The translations under genes were made by a program, and so were the position numbers. Positions 36,746 to 49,776 of a stretch of 64,000 nt of DNA are shown here, piece after piece. The notes below the pieces were generated by a model, which did no database searches, was not told the DNA's origin, and saw only the letters and a list, made by a program, of their open reading frames with translations. This DNA is from Eupeodes corollae (Eukaryota; Arthropoda; Insecta; Diptera; Syrphidae), in contig NC_079147.1 of the NCBI RefSeq assembly GCF_945859685.1, positions 146,282,645 through 146,346,644 on the forward strand, written 5' to 3'. Position 1 is the stretch's first letter. Each line of letters begins with the position of its first letter.

Positions 36746-38978
36746 TCCTAAATTTGCAAAAATTACGGAGACGTATTATTCCAGCTAAATGTTGCCCTAA
36801 AGATCCTATCAAATTTATTGTACAATTTATCAGAAATAGCACAGGTTGAGATCCTTCGTGGGATACGAAATCGGATAAGCAAGTAAAACTGGAGGTATTC
36901 ACTTCTAAAGTTTCGGCAAGTGGTAAAAAAAAGTGTTATTTAAATGAAGGGATTGTCGAACTATTTTTAAAAAGGGTAAAAAACACAAAACATATACACG
37001 TTGAGAATGGAAAGGATTTTAAAGTATTATGGCTTAAAGGTTTTATGCAAATATGGTGCAGCTTTCGTTTGTGAAATGCCCTATTCTAAAGATCGATGAA
37101 GAATCGACGATTAATATTACGGGCTAAGTTGTTTTTGAGCAACTTACGCAATTTTGATTCTTTACATCACTAACTGGTCTTAGTGCTCAAGGTTTTTTTA
37201 ACACTTTCACTTTTGACAACCGCTGTAGTTTTCAAAACTGTGACTGCAAAGTAAACATATTTTCACCACTTTTATAGTAAATTTTAAAAATTTCAAGTCT
37301 TTCTTGAAATTCTTATACTTCCATTTTTTGTAATGATGCATTTTTACTTGTCAAATGTCAACAAATAAAGCTTCAAGTGACATCTTTTGAAATAGTCGAC
37401 TATTCTAAATGAAACCTCTTATTGGGAAAACTCACATTGCTCATCACTATTGGAAAAAAAGATATAACCCTCAACTTTAAAAACAGCAATGTTTACTCTT
37501 TTTTATCCTTAACAGAGAGAACAAGTTTCTACTTAAATAATCTTTTATATCCATCAATACTTTTTAACAAGAAAATTAAATTACCTGAGAACCGCATCCA
37601 TCATCATCATCCTCATGGAAAGGGGAAAACTTTTGTTTAATCTTTGATGTGGTGTTGATTATCCACTCATCCTCACTTCCAATCTGCACATATATCTCAC
37701 CTACCAATCTACCTTTCCTTTCTCTAATCTTATTCAATATGAGTGGTGTTGAATTCAATTAGTTCGGTATATCTTTAACCAACGCAATTAAGTAGGTAAT
37801 GCACTTTCACAGATTGCACTCAGCTCGCATAACAAATAAACTCCATATATTTTTATCTAAGGGAGATTCAATTGCAAAAAGGTCTGAGGTCTTCTCTTCC
37901 CTAACTCCGCATTTCCTTTCATCAAAAGTAGTTGTAAGTTTTAAAGGAATAAGCGAATCGAAAAAAAAGGTGAAACGGAACCACATTCTTTCTTTTTTTG
38001 GTGATTGTGACCAATAGATAGAGATTTTCTGAAAGGATCCTTTTTTCGAAAACGTGCTCGTGGTCGAACGTCCTCTCACCGTCAAATAAGTTTTTGAAAC
38101 CAAACAAAAAAAAAAGATTTAAAAAGCCACTGAGAAAATAGTTCGGTCAGTGATAGGTGTTTGGTGAATTAAGATCAACTTAAGTTGAAGAAAGAAAAAA
38201 GTCTATGTACGCAACGTATCTACTATCTTTGAGATACTTTTAGTTTGAAATTAAATAATTTATTTGCGGATGAATGAATAGAAGCTTTAGAGATGCAGTT
38301 CTTTGTGCTGTATTCACATCACACGAACTTTTCTCTTTCTCAAAAGTACACAGAGTAAGAATAAAAAGTTTGGCTTTGAAAAATAAATACCTTAAGACCA
38401 AAAATAAACGTTAAACGATTTTCTATCTCTATATTTAAGAATTGTTTTTTTTTTCTTTTGTAATGGCTTGGAAAAAAATCGATACAAAGGGGTTGTCAAA
38501 GTGCTGAGGAAGTACATTTCCCAATGACTTGACTTTGACGCCTACTTAATTATCATAAGACAATCATTAAAAGGGAGTGAACTTCTTTACTTTTGCAACT
38601 TCTTTTATTTGAAGTCTGCTTATTTATAGTCAAAGGAGGTATGACAAATCTATCCTTATATTTTAAATGGAAAGTCAGTTTGTTTGTTTGAATGTGTGTT
38701 TTTTCTGTCCCTCTTGTCGCAACGGAGCTATATTATGATATTTTATTTTTTTTGTGCGAAAGTATTTTTAAGGCTTGATAGTGTTCTGAGATATTTTTTA
38801 CCACGGTAATATATCTCATAATAAGATATTCAATATATTCTGTTTTTTAAAACACTTGTTAGTAGCATATCCTTAAATGCTGAATGCTTTAAGACTTATC
38901 ATCGTTGCTATTATGGGGCGTTTCTTATTATGACATTAAATCACGAAACTATTCTGAATCTCTATTAAAAATAACAGA
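36746..38978. other. Gene-poor stretch, one weak exon candidate
   Basis: Mostly AT-rich. On the minus strand, 37758-37585 is open and ends at CAG before GTAATTT, a splice-donor-like junction. Its product is charged (KIRERKGR..., then an acidic DDDD run) with no domain I recognise. No acceptor was evident upstream. Confidence 0.3.
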
Positions 38979-40528
38979 ATGACAATAACAATGACAATGA
39001 CAATGACAATGACAATGACAATGACAATGACAATGACAATGACAATGACAATGACAATGACAATGACAATGACAATGACAATGACAATGACAATGACAAT
39101 GACAATGACAATGACAATGACAATGACAATGACAATGACAATGACAATGACAATGACAATGACAATGACAATGACAATGACAATGACAATGACAATGACA
39201 ATGACAATGACAATGACAATGACAATGACAATGACAATGACAATGACAATGACAATGACAATGACAATGACAATGACAATGACAATGACAATGACAATGA
39301 CAATGACAATGACAATGACAATGACAATGACAATGACAATGACAATGACAATGACAATGACAATGACAATGACAATGACAATGACAATGACAATGACAAT
39401 GACAATGACAATGACAATGACAATGACAATGACAATGACAATGACAATGACAATGACAATGACAATGACAATGACAATGACAATGACAATGACAATGACA
39501 ATGACAATGACAATGACAATGACAATGACAATGACAATGACAATGACAATGACAATGACAATGACAATGACAATGACAATGACAATGACAATGACAATGA
39601 CAATGACAATGACAATGACAATGACAATGACAATGACAATGACAATGACAATGACAATGACAATGACAATGACAATGACAATGACAATGACAATGACAAT
39701 GACAATGACAATGACAATGACAATGACAATGACAATGACAATGACAATGACAATGACAATGACAATGACAATGACAATGACAATGACAATGACAATGACA
39801 ATGACAATGACAATGACAATGACAATGACAATGACAATGACAATGACAATGACAATGACAATGACAATGACAATGACAATGACAATGACAATGACAATGA
39901 CAATGACAATGACAATGACAATGACAATGACAATGACAATGACAATGACAATGACAATGACAATGACAATGACAATGACAATGACAATGACAATGACAAT
40001 GACAATGACAATGACAATGACAATGACAATGACAATGACAATGACAATGACAATGACAATGACAATGACAATGACAATGACAATGACAATGACAATGACA
40101 ATGACAATGACAATGACAATGACAATGACAATGACAATGACAATGACAATGACAATGACAATGACAATGACAATGACAATGACAATGACAATGACAATGA
40201 CAATGACAATGACAATGACAATGACAATGACAATGACAATGACAATGACAATGACAATGACAATGACAATGACAATGACAATGACAATGACAATGACAAT
40301 GACAATGACAATGACAATGACAATGACAATGACAATGACAATGACAATGACAATGACAATGACAATGACAATGACAATGACAATGACAATGACAATGACA
40401 ATGACAATGACAATGACAATGACAATGACAATGACAATGACAATGACAATGACAATGACAATGACAATGACAATGACAATGACAATGACAATGACAATGA
40501 CAATGACAATGACAATGACAATGACAAT
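38979..40528. repeat. Hexanucleotide array (ATGACA)n, about 258 units
   Basis: 1,550 bp of ATGACA with a single variant unit (ATAACA at 38985-38990). From 38991 to 40528 I see no substitution or indel. The opposite strand is (TGTCAT)n. Five of the six reading frames are therefore open, giving M-T, D-N, I-V, S-L and C-H dipeptide polymers; these are artefacts of the repeat, not genes. Uniformity over this length implies recent expansion or homogenisation, or assembly extrapolation. Confidence 0.98.
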
Positions 40529-41942
40529 TGTAACAGTATTGGACACAATTAATGTTATTATTTCTTAAAATTTTGCAAAGGCTTTCAAAGGCTTTTGTTT
40601 AAACAGAATGTCAAAAGGATGGCCAAATGCACTTCAGCACCTCATCAAAATAGAATTATCGCCCACAGTTATTAATTTAAATTTTGACAAGTATTGACAC
40701 CCATTTCAATTATGAAAACAATTTTCGAGTAACAATATTATGTATAATGCAGAATAGCCCTCGCATGTGATGTGCCATAAAAGCTTCACATAACATTCCA
40801 TCAGCCATAAGGCTACACACACATAAATTGACACCCTGAGACTATGAAAATGGATATGTTGTGATATAAATGTCCAATTAAATTTTGTGTTTGACAAGTA
40901 GCAAAATACCCAGCTGATAGGCATCGCTCCTTCAGAGCGTAAATCTACATAAAACTCATTATTGACAAAAATGAAAGCAATTAAATTCCCTCGCAAACAG
41001 CTGTTTTATTTTTGAATGTTGTCGGTATGGCAGACGATATGATGATATTACATCAAAACCAACAACAATAATAATAAAAGCAAAAACATTAAGTAAATCT
41101 ACAAAGCTCTTGAAAAAAACAAATTAAATATTAACCAAATTTTAAAAGACTAAAACAATGTTTTATACACAAAAAATTCAAAAATATAAAATAAAATGAA
41201 ACAAAACAAAACAAATAAATTAAAACAAAGTGACAGTTGACAGATGCGGCTTCGTAATGAAATTATTTTCATTTAATTTTAATTTAAAGTGTATATGGGT
41301 ACGTTTATATTTATATGTACATAGTACATATGTGCCTCATGTGCGTGTATATTGTCGAGGCCTAAAATTACTTTCACTGATGTGAGTTCAGTATTTTTCA
41401 TCAATTGAACTACTTAACGGAGTGCTAATTGATTAAATTTTAAAATTGATCATGAGCACATATCACACAATGTTACAAATGCCACTAGGAGCACTATAAT
41501 AGGTCCGTCCGTCGTCGTTGCCATCATCGTTATCGTCGGCGATAGCCGGTCGTTTGGTCAGTCGGTTCCGTGGTTCTGGTTATGGTTCTGGTTCAGATGT
41601 CCAGATGTTCGATAGCTTGATAAATACTCGGGTTTTTAATTTCAAACCAACAAAAAAAACATTAAATATAACTCACTTCAACTATAAAAGACACGCATAT
41701 TTACAGAAATGCATATAAAAAGGCGGATATTTGTTTGTTATAGCAGAAATAATATTAAAGGATTTTCAACTCGAATTGCTTTGCATTCGTTTATAATTCA
41801 GTGCAATTAATGTATGAATATGAAGGGAATTCTCAAATAAAATTATGATTTTTTTTAATCTTTTCGAAACTTTTGGGTTAGTTGAAGTGATGGGAAAAAT
41901 AATATAAACTTTGAAAAAACTATAGCTAGCATTCTCAGCTAT
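40529..41942. other. Gene-poor stretch
   Basis: Low-complexity A-rich sequence around 41090-41230 and a CGTCCGTCGTCG/TCGTTATCGTCGGCG patch at 41508-41545. No gene recognised. Confidence 0.4.
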
Positions 41943-42005
41943 CATCTACGTGACATATTTGTTCAGCAAGATGGAAACAAATCATGTCACACTATGAAGG
42001 AACTT
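41943..42005 (+). pseudogene. DD41D transposase scrap, second-aspartate block
   Basis: Translates through FVQQDGNKSCHTMKEL, which fits the WFQQDGATCHTA block of the DD41D transposases at 8.1 and 63.6 kb. Only about 60 bp can be matched. The neighbouring leader-like repeats at 42235-42375 support a DD41D origin. Confidence 0.5.
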
Positions 42006-42234
42006 TAAGTAGTTTGATTCAAATACACGGAGATGATAGTTAAGGATTGTGATGAAACGACTATTATTTTTTGCTTGTTTTTTCACCCTCTGAAGGTTAT
42101 CTATTTTTTTAAATGAAATGAAAAATATGTGCTGTGGACTAAATTCGGACTTTAAGCATCGAAAAGATGTCTTTTGTCGAAGAGGACGTGCCAATTATTG
42201 AAGAAACATGCAAGATAATGAACCGAAGCACTGA

Positions 42235-42375
42235 AATTTTGGCGCCCTGTGGCAGCAATTTTGTTTTTGTGACATCTGTCATATCTTTTAATGAGAAAAA
42301 AGGGTTCGTAAACGCAAACGTTGCGTTTTTAAACTGGCGCCATTTTGTTTTGGTGACATGTCAAATTTAATAAAT
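42235..42375 (+). repeat. Two tandem copies of a DD41D family-2 leader
   Basis: Two units lie in tandem. Each has GGCGCC, then ATTTTGTTTT, then GTGACAT and TGTCA: 42238-42283 and 42335-42366. The same order, with GCGTTTTT before it, occurs on the minus strand at 16415-16465, just upstream of the family-2 transposase. I read them as two 5'-end remnants of that family. Confidence 0.5.
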
Positions 42376-42690
42376 ATATACGCGTACAGTTTCCTTTTAG
42401 ATAAAAACTCAGATCTTTTTTCCACGTTATTAGGGTTTATGCGATATATTGGCATCTTATGTCTCATACCTCGTTTTTGCCATCTACATTCAGCACTAAA
42501 CCATTTGTTTTATTGATGGTCCATCGGTTTCAATTCTTAGTCAGCTAGAACTATATGCACAATACTTTGTGAAAATCGTTGTGAAATTGACTGATTTGAA
42601 TAGTTTCCTTGGAACACCTGAAAGCAAGGGCGACTTTAGACTTTTATTCAAGAGGGTTCAAACACTTCACCACTTAAAAATGTTCTTTTA
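42376..42690. other. Spacer, probably containing the RTE 3' end
   Basis: No distinct feature. The 3' terminus of the reverse-strand RTE LINE is somewhere near 42650-42750 but has no clear tail. Confidence 0.35.
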
Positions 42691-42699
42691 TGTTCTGTA

Positions 42700-45600
42700 A
42701 ATAGGCTAACAAAATTTAAATCAAAGAATGTTTTATAACACTGTTGTGTAGGAGAGTATAGTCTCAAGCGTCTCCAGCCAGCTCGGTCCCTAGCTAGCTG
42801 TCTCCAGTTTCGCACGCCAAGTTGGTTGAGGTCCTCTCCCACCTGGGTGCGCCACCTGAGTCGCGGTCTTCCTCTCCTGCGCCGTCCCTCTGGATTGGAT
42901 TCGAAGACCTTCCGGGCTGGGGCGTTGATGTCCATCCGCTCTACATGACCTAACCATCTAAGCCGTTGGACTTTAATTCTGCTACCTAGGTCAGTGTCGC
43001 TGTACAGCCCGTACAGTTCGTCGTTATATCTTCTCCTCCATTCTCCATCTATGCGTACGGGACCAAAAATCACCCGAAGAATTTTTCTCTCGAAGCATCC
43101 TAAGACGCTCTCATCTTTCTTTGACAAGGTCTAGGCCTCAGCGCCATAAATGAGAACCGGGATGATGAGTGTCTTATAGATGGTGATTTTACATGCTCGA
43201 GAGAGGACTTTACTTCTCAATTGCCTTCTAAGTCCAAATAAGCAGCGATTTGCAAGAGTTATTCTTCGTTTGATTTCAGCGCTGGTGTCGTTGTCTGCAT
43301 TAATAGCGGTGCCTAGGTAGACAAAGTCCTTAACTACCTCAAAGTTATAGCTGTCCATGGTGACGTTTTGTCCAAGACGTCGTCGTTCAGTGTCCTTTTT
43401 TGATGACAGCATATACTTGGTCTTGCCTTCATTGACCACTAAACCCATCTTCTTCGCTTCCGTCGCAATGCTCAAAAACGCTCCACTGACATCACGCTTT
43501 GATCGTCTAATTATGTCAATATCATCTGCGTATCCGAGTAATTGGATGGACCTTTGGAAGATTGTGCCTCTAGTGTTGACGGTTGAGTTTTGCACAATTC
43601 TTTCCAGAACGATGTTGAAGAAGTCGCATGACAGTGCATTGCCTTGTCTAAAACCTTTTTTGACATCAAATGCATCGGTAAGATCTTTTCCGACCTTTAT
43701 AGAGCAGCGTGCATTCTCCATCGTCATTCTGCACAAACGGATAAGTTTGACAGGGATGCCAAAAACTAGACATTGCTCGGTAGAGCTCTTCCCTATAGAT
43801 GCTGTCATACGCGGCTTTAAAATCGATAAAGAGATGGTGGGTATCGATTAGAAGCTCCTGGGTTTTTTCCAAGATCTGCCGTAGTGTGAATATTTGGTCG
43901 ATAGTGGACTTTCCTGGTCTGAAGCCACACTGATAAGGACCAATCAGGTTGTTGACGAATGGCTTCAGACGTTCAAATAATACAGCAGAAAGGATCTTAT
44001 ACGCAATGTTAAGGAGACTGATGCCTCTATAGTTGGCGCAGTTTAGAGGGTCTCCTTACTTATGTATCATGCAAACTATGCTGAGATTCCACTCATCGGG
44101 CATGCTTTCTTCCGACCATATTTTGCAGATGAGTTGGTGCATGCTCCGTACCAAGTCATCGCCTGCTGCTTTGAATAGTTCGGCAGCGATGCCGTCAGCT
44201 CCAGCAGCTTTGTTTGGCTTAAGTTTAGATATAGCTATCTTCACTTCGTCAAGGTCGGGTAGGCGGAATTGTTGATCTGCGTCGCCGAGCTTGAGTGGTT
44301 CTATCTCCCTTACAGCGGAATTCGATTCGTCATCGCCGTTATATAATTTGGAGAAGTGATCTTTCCATATTCTTAGCATCGACTGTGGTTCTACTACGAT
44401 GTTCCCCTGATCGTCTTGACAGGCTTCGGTTCGTGGCTGGTACCCTTGGGAGGTTTTTTTTGTACCTTTTGGTAAAATTTACGAACCTCATTCCTGTTGT
44501 GACATCCCTCTATCTCCTCGATCGCGTGCTTCTCATGCTCTCTTTTTTTTCCGTCTAAGAAGCCGGTGGTCCTCTCTCCCCTTCTGCTTGTAGAGCTCGC
44601 GAGCAGCTCTAGTCCTTTTGTGCCGCGCTGTTTTGTATGCCTCTTGTTTCACTGCGTGAGCTTGCCGGCATTCGTCGTCAAACCAGGGGTTTCGCTGTGG
44701 TGGCCGTGTGAAACCTAGCACTTCAGAGGCGGCATCTCTGATGGCTGCAAGGCAATGTTGCCACTGGTTTTCAATGCTTAATGCAGGAAGCATAGGACTC
44801 CTTAGGAGGTTATTAGAGACTCGATGGGAAAAGGACATGGCAGTCTCCTGCGATTGTAGCCGTCTAACGTCGAATATTCTCACAGTACTTCCGTGTTTTG
44901 GCTTGGATCGGGATATCCGTAGCCGTACATTGGTTACAACGAGGTAGTGGTCCGAGTCAATGCTGGCCTCTCGGAATATTCGGATATCCTGGATACTGGA
45001 GAAGTGTCGTGCGTCGATCGCAATGTAATCAATCAATTGATTGATCAGGAGATTTCCATGTCCCCTTGTGGATATTAAGATGCGTGAACTGCGTACTAGC
45101 TACCAGAACGTCTCGCCCCGCAGAGAAATCGATCAGCCTGAATCCGTTGTCGGAGGTAGTGTCGTGCAGGCTGTATCTCCCGATTATGCCACCAAAGATG
45201 TCTTCTCTTCCTAGCTTGGCATTAAAATCTCCTAAGACAATTTTAATGTCATAGCCAGGGCACTGCTCATATGTCTTGTCCAAGAGCTCGAACAATATGT
45301 CTTTGGTGTCTTCATCTTTCTCCTCTGTTGGGTCATGCGCGCATATTAGGCTTATGTTGGCGAATTTAGCCTTGATGCGGATTGTCGTGATGGGCTCGTT
45401 CACACTGTTGAAACTCAAGACTTTTTGCCTGAGCCTAGTTCCAACAACAAATCCAAATAGACGCTGTCTTTGTTCTCGGTAGCAGTCGCCGTAGTAGATA
45501 TCGCAGTCTTTTAGTTTGCGTTTGCCCGGTCCATCCCATCGCACTTCTTGGATGGCTGTAATATCTGCCTTGCAGCAGTTTAGGGCTTCCGCTTATTGTT

Positions 45601-45720
45601 CGGCTGCACGTGGTCTGTTAAGGGACCTAACATTCCACGTACATATCTGAAGTTCGTTGTCCTTATTTCGTTTGCGTGGGTTGTCAACAGTGAATCCCCG
45701 TATCCGAGGCTTGTTGTTGC
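42700..45720 (-). pseudogene. RTE-like LINE, endonuclease-reverse transcriptase, nearly full length
   Basis: One protein of about 1,000 residues would cut target DNA and reverse-transcribe the element RNA. In order on the minus strand: endonuclease motifs TWNVRSLN (about 45640), AIQEVRW (about 45558), LGDFNAKLG (about 45235) and SDHYLV (about 44957). RT motifs follow: KAAGADGIAAELF (about 44214), RQGNALSCDFFNIVLERI (about 43650) and YADD (about 43533). The C-terminal KVQRLRWLGHVERM / RRRGRPRLRW tail comes last. Damage: stops at 45593-45595, 44056-44058 and 43131-43133; a 4-base GATT duplication near 45033; shifts in T-runs at about 44543-44550 and 44453-44460; another shift near 43780. The damage is light, so insertion was fairly recent. 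RTE assignment rests on the apurinic-type endonuclease plus this RT tail. Confidence 0.9.
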
Positions 45721-46305
45721 TTCGAAACTATGATGTTTTTACGTGGCCAGGAAGTCACCCCGACGACGGCACAACCCCCAACCTGGAGGACCAGATCCTT
45801 AGTATAACTCCAAGGAAGGGGAGCCGGATAAACCGCTCCTTACATGCCTGGGCTCCGAATATGTCGAAGAAGCCTTATAAGGTTTTCACTAAGTAGTTCG
45901 ACCTTACTGGAACTGTAGACGCCACCGTTGATTCTATCTCGAGAATTCGTCCGCTGCCGCCTGGATAAGGAGAGGTGCCTTAGTGGAAGCACCTCTCCCC
46001 CCTCTCTCGTTTGCTGCCCCCAACAACTTTCCACTGGGGTTGGAACCCATTCTCCAGTAGAGGTACTAGGCACCCGATGTTCACCGCGGGGAGGTGAGAG
46101 TAGGAGTTGATAGAAAGAGGTGGGTTTTGAGAAAAACCTGTGGACGCTTGTGTCCTCTTGAATGCACATGTCTACCATTTCTAAATGTCTACGTTTTCTA
46201 AATATGCCATATTTAAAAGCTAAAACACAATAATTAAGAGGATTTTTGTTGCTTTCACTCAGGAATGTCAAAAATAAAATATTCTTTTTTTGTAACCATT
46301 TCTAT
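45721..46305 (-). other. Probable 5' leader of the RTE LINE and boundary zone
   Basis: GC content rises here compared with the surroundings. The sequence continues the endonuclease frame upstream as a basic segment (NPRKRNKDN) to about 45720, then becomes leader-like. Open frames on both strands (45840-46271 minus, 45928-46110 plus) show no domain. The exact 5' end of the element is not visible. Confidence 0.45.
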
Positions 46306-46309
46306 ATTT

Positions 46310-48310
46310 ACCAGCTGGTTTAAACTGGTCCATATTCCCTCTGCATGGGGAGAAGTTAAAGTTGTTTTATACCCAAAGCAGATTAATGCTTGCAAGTCAA
46401 TTCTAAAGATCTACGACCTATAAGCCTATCATTATTCCTTCTTAAGACCGTCTGTCTTCGTCTCAACATGCCAACTGTAAAGGTAAATCGGTGGAAACAG
46501 CGTTACTCACCTTAGTAAGCACCATCGAATATTCCCTTCATTATGGAGAGTTCACTATGGTTGCTTTCCTTGATATTGAAAGTGATATTAACAACATGGA
46601 CACATCTGCAATCACATCTGCACTAACATCTCTAAAAGAAGAGAGTTCGCTTGGGGAGTTAATTTATTTAATGATGACTAGCAAAATAATTAACTTGAAA
46701 CTGGGCAACTCTTCTGGTAGACGATTCGTTAGTAGAGGGACACCGCAAGGTGGTGTTCTATCCCCTCACCTCTGAATCCAAGTGGTAAATGATATCCCAA
46801 CTAGTCTGGATGCGGAAGGTTTCAGAGTGATCGCCTATGCTGACGACGCGACGTTCCTATAGCAGTTTCAGTAAAGCATCTTAACACCTTAAAAGAACTT
46901 TTACAAAATGACTTAGACAGGCTAATATTTTAGACTGATGACAGACTAATACTTCAGACTGGTCCGTGTGGATTTAGAGGAGATACAAAATTCCTTTTGT
47001 CAACCCTGCCTATATTAAAGGAATCCAACTAAATTCTCAGACGAGGCTAAATACCTTGGTCTTGTCTTAGATAAAAAAACTAAATTGGTATCGCAACATA
47101 CAGGAAAGAGTCAAAAAAAACTACTGAAGCTCTCTTTTCTTGCAAACAAGCTATTGGTAATAAATGGCTATACACATCGGTAATCAGACCGATTTTGATG
47201 ATCGGTGTTATAGTATGGTGGACTCCTTTAGAGAAAGCTATAAACCGCGACAAATTAAATAAAGTCCAACGTTCAGCTTGCCTATGTATAAAGGGATCGC
47301 ACGACCCCATCTGCGCTACTGGACACCTTACTCTACCCAACACCTCTTGATATATTTAATAAACAGCTGAAAGCCCTGCTATTGGCATCAAAGCTTCGTC
47401 GCAGTGCACTAACAACAACATTTGCCACTTCATAATTCTTAATTATTTAGAATCAATTCCAAAGCACAGAGATAGACTACACCATCCCCCAACTACGATT
47501 CCACAGAAACTTCCAGATTTCTATACCTCCCAGATTTTTCTGGGAGGATAGGACATTCATTTAAGATGAGTCAATCCATTTTTATACAGATGGTTCAAAA
47601 ACAAAAGAAGGGGTCGTTCTAGGTGTGTACTCTGAACGAATGAAATCAAGTCTCTCATTCCGCCTTCCGAATCATTGAAACGTGTTCCAGGCGGAATTTT
47701 TGGCGATAACTGGCGATAAAAGAAGTCTAGTCCTGGCTTAAAAAAAACGTGATATCAACATCTGATATCTGTATTTTCTCAGATAGTCAGCTATAAAATC
47801 TCTGGACTCTCTTTACAAACCCTATAACAGTCCATTAGTGTCGATCATCTCTTATGGAGATGGCACAACAATAAAATATTCACCTTTGCTGGATGCCGGG
47901 TTCATTCCAAGTAACTTAAAGGCAGATGAACTCACCAGGAACGGTACAGTGCAGCCCATCTTACCACGTTTGGCAAATGCTACTATACCAATCGCTACTT
48001 GTAAACTGTTGCTAATGCAAGACGCTGTGAGGAGGGCAGGCACCAGGTGGAACAACATCACAACGTGTCGGGTCACAAAAAAACATCCGCCCAACACTAG
48101 ATTCAAAGCCTTCAAGGTGCTTGCTAACTAACCAGAACGCTTATGAGCTCGATAACAGGTGTCATAACCGCACACTGTCTAATAGGAAAGCACTCCACGC
48201 GGCAAGGTGTTTTCTCAAATTACTTGCAGAAGCTGGGCGAGGAAGAGGAGGGAACAGTTCTTCACCTTCTCTGTATACATGTCCTGAATATAGAACCTAA
48301 ATATTTGCTC
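46310..48310 (+). pseudogene. LOA/I-type LINE fossil, RT plus RNase H
   Basis: RT blocks: WGEVKVV (about 46350); ETALLTLVSTIEYSLHYG and MVAFLDIES, the 'FLDIEGAFN' motif (46491-46620); RGTPQGGVLSP (about 46735); and AYADDA (about 46837). A C-terminal connection block with RSACLCIKGS follows (about 47270). An RNase H domain comes next: FYTDGSKTKEG (about 47579), QAEFLAI (about 47690), AIKSLDS (about 47793) and KADELTRNGT (about 47920). A terminal HLLC cysteine block lies at about 48265. An RNase H downstream of RT separates this element from jockey and RTE and points to the LOA/I/R1 side. Many stops and shifts; the endonuclease half is absent, so the copy is 5'-truncated. Confidence 0.88.
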
Positions 48311-49761
48311 TTTTTCTTAGAAACAAATTTTATGAAAATAATATAAAGCACTACTAAAATTAAAATTCTAAATTGAGTGGATCAAACTTTTTTGTTGTTT
48401 TTGACAGCAAACTAAAATTTCGTTAAATTACTAACAAATCTATAAATGAAATCTTTAATTATGCATCTTAACTGTATAAGCTTTTTGGCTCATATGACTC
48501 CTCGTAAAAACTCCTTTGAAAATAAAAAAAATATCTTCCAGGGTAAATTCATGAAATTAATTAAATAGCTTTCAAGTCCATCTTTGTACTCCTAGCTGTA
48601 CAATTTTGTCCAAATAATTTCGGAATTTTTTTCTACAAACTTGGAAATTTAAACAATATTTCTGAAATTTTTAATTGTTCCTATAAAATACTTTTTTTTT
48701 AGTTTTACTTTTTCTGGGCACTCGTCACTTACATAGGTACACTTTAAGTTAAAACTCATTCCATATCCTGATGATGTTCTACTTGGTTATATTTAATATA
48801 CTTTCCGTGATATAGTTTCTCTTGAATTGTGTGACCTTTAATGAATGTATAAACATCACATTAATTTATCAATGAGATTACTTATACAAACATACATCTA
48901 CCCTAACCATCTTTCACTCTTCCTCCCTATTAAATAGAAAGGAAGTGGTGCGCGCCTACTAAAGGCTTTGATGGTTCAGAACTTTGATAATAATCAAAGT
49001 TACTGGCTCTATACCCAGTGCTTTCCGTACCGCTATATATTTATTTATGTGTGTGTCTATGGGTATAACTGTAAATAACCTAATTTCCTCTTGAGAATAT
49101 TATCTTCATAAGTGTGTCAATCAATCACAGTTGTAAAGGACTCAGTCTTACTTGCTGTCTCAGACTTAAGCATGTTTGTTCATTATAGATATGTGTGTTT
49201 AATTCCATTTAATATTGTGACTAAATACTTCCACTAAAATGCGAGACAAGTATAAAAATGACCCCATTAATGACTTTATTCGTATTTCGTCTGGCGATGC
49301 GATAGCGGCTGTTATAGAGTTGATTAGACCTTATTTTGATGCGAATGGTAGTAAGTAAGGTATATAAGATGTGAGTAACTAGAAATTGCACGAGCCGAGC
49401 ATAAATCCAGCACAAGCTGTCACAGGCTAGAGATAGATAAGATTTCAATTAAATTTAATTGGTAGTAAGTATTCCACTCTCAATTTTTCGTTTTCAACTT
49501 TTTTGCTTCTATTTTTTATCCTCTTCAACGATAATAGTAAGGAGCAAGGATTGTAAAGAGATGCTTATGGTATATCTGATCCTTGAAGGGAAATTATGTA
49601 TTTTAATTACTTTTAGTCACTAATTAATGAAGATAGTGGTAAAGGTTGATTACAAAACGGGTGTTATTTTTAGATTTGTGATTTTTAATTTGGCAATACT
49701 TTTCTAGTAGTTGGTATTTTTGACAGCTATCACTTGATTTATGCTAAGTTTTGTTTTTTAC
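48311..49761. other. Gene-poor AT-rich stretch
   Basis: No element, exon or RNA gene recognised. Confidence 0.4.
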
Positions 49762-49776
49762 TTTATAATAAATTGA

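Noticed and set aside
36519..36902. 127-codon minus-strand open frame
   Set aside because: Antisense to the RTE scrap that gives clear RT residues on the plus strand.
38979..40528. Telomeric repeat
   Set aside because: The unit ATGACA is not the insect TTAGG type, flies lack such telomeres, and the array is embedded in ordinary sequence on both sides.
38936..40568. Three ~530-codon open frames over the hexanucleotide array
   Set aside because: They encode only dipeptide polymers (M-T, I-V, S-L) forced by a stop-free 6 bp repeat; no gene signal lies outside the array.
43357..43851. 164-codon plus-strand open frame
   Set aside because: It is the antisense shadow of the RTE reverse transcriptase.
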